The position numbers were made by a program, and so were the translations under genes. DNA of 5,514 nt from Flavobacteriaceae bacterium (GTDB taxonomy: Bacteria; Bacteroidota; Bacteroidia; Flavobacteriales; Flavobacteriaceae), in contig JAGLKH010000083.1 of assembly GCA_023141985.1 (NCBI GenBank), positions 1 to 5,514 of the forward strand, written 5' to 3'. The first letter of the stretch is position 1, and each line of letters starts with the position of its first letter. The notes under the pieces are model-generated. The model did no database searches, was not told the DNA's origin, and saw only the letters and a list, made by a program, of their open reading frames with translations. Positions 5,328-5,514 of this stretch are shown here, piece by piece.

Positions 5328-5514
5328 ATGGAAAGGTTGACTAAAAAAGAAAGATTTAAAAAAGTAATTGCATACTTTGATGAGCACATGCCTGTTGCTG
5401 AGACTGAATTGACTTATAAATCAGCCTATGAACTTTTAGTAGCTGTCATTCTTTCTGCCCAATGTACAGATGTTAGGGTCAATATGCTTACACCCGCATT
5501 TTTTAAATCATTTC
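5328..5514 (+). CDS. nth: Endonuclease III (DNA glycosylase/AP lyase), 3'-truncated by window edge
   Basis: Base-excision-repair enzyme that removes oxidised pyrimidines and cleaves at the resulting abasic site. Only the first 62 codons are in the window. The translation starts MERLTKKERFKKVIAYFDEH and contains ETELTYKSAYELLVAVILSA at about residues 25-44, followed by QCTDVRVNMLTPAFFKSF. This matches the conserved Nth N-terminus (E. coli TTELNFSSPFELLIAVLLSA, then QATDVSVN). The helix-hairpin-helix, catalytic lysine and aspartate, and iron-sulphur cysteines would lie beyond the end and cannot be checked. The ATG at 5328 fits the family start and follows a -7 box at 5283-5290. It is separated from the upstream small gene by a strong terminator, so it is probably a separate transcription unit. 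Confidence 0.93.
   Translation, partial: MERLTKKERFKKVIAYFDEHMPVAETELTYKSAYELLVAVILSAQCTDVRVNMLTPAFFKSF

Overview
The window looks like a chromosomal segment of a low-GC member of the Bacteroidota, most likely Flavobacteriaceae. Three things point that way: the proteins (a DUF3667-type membrane protein, a flavobacterial-style ECF sigma factor, and a UvrA lacking some of the usual cysteines), the AT-rich spacers, and promoters of the Bacteroidota type (TAnnTTTG -7 boxes, with a TTTG or TTTT -33 box at two of the three). This assignment is inferred from sequence character and not from any search.

Layout: (1) positions 1-882 hold the 3' part of a plus-strand DUF3667-like membrane protein gene whose start lies before the window. 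(2) Positions 883-1206 have no intact gene but are dense in structure: two small stem-loops, a 36-codon remnant of a second uvrA gene, an 18-bp-arm hairpin starting exactly where the uvrA homology stops, the probable uvrA terminator, and ACTGNNN heptamer repeats. (3) 1207-3996 (minus) is a full-length uvrA. (4) 3997-4227 is a divergent promoter region for uvrA and the sigma-factor gene, with several inverted repeats. (5) 4228-4818 (plus) is an ECF-type sigma factor. (6) 4981-5229 (plus) is a small soluble protein of unknown function, followed by a strong intrinsic terminator. (7) 5328-5514 (plus) is the start of nth (endonuclease III), running off the end.

Functionally, two DNA-repair genes (nucleotide excision and base excision) flank a sigma factor and a small unknown protein. 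The sigma gene and the small gene probably share a transcript, because I see no convincing terminator between them and a clear one after them; nth has its own -7 box. The small protein could be a regulator of the sigma factor, but only its position suggests this.

The most notable observations are the uvrA 3'-end remnant beside the intact gene, with a perfect hairpin at its breakpoint, and the sigma-factor leader, where a 13-bp inverted repeat enclosing a second hairpin ends exactly on the first candidate start codon. Most of the window is otherwise ordinary housekeeping sequence, and I see no complete novel system.
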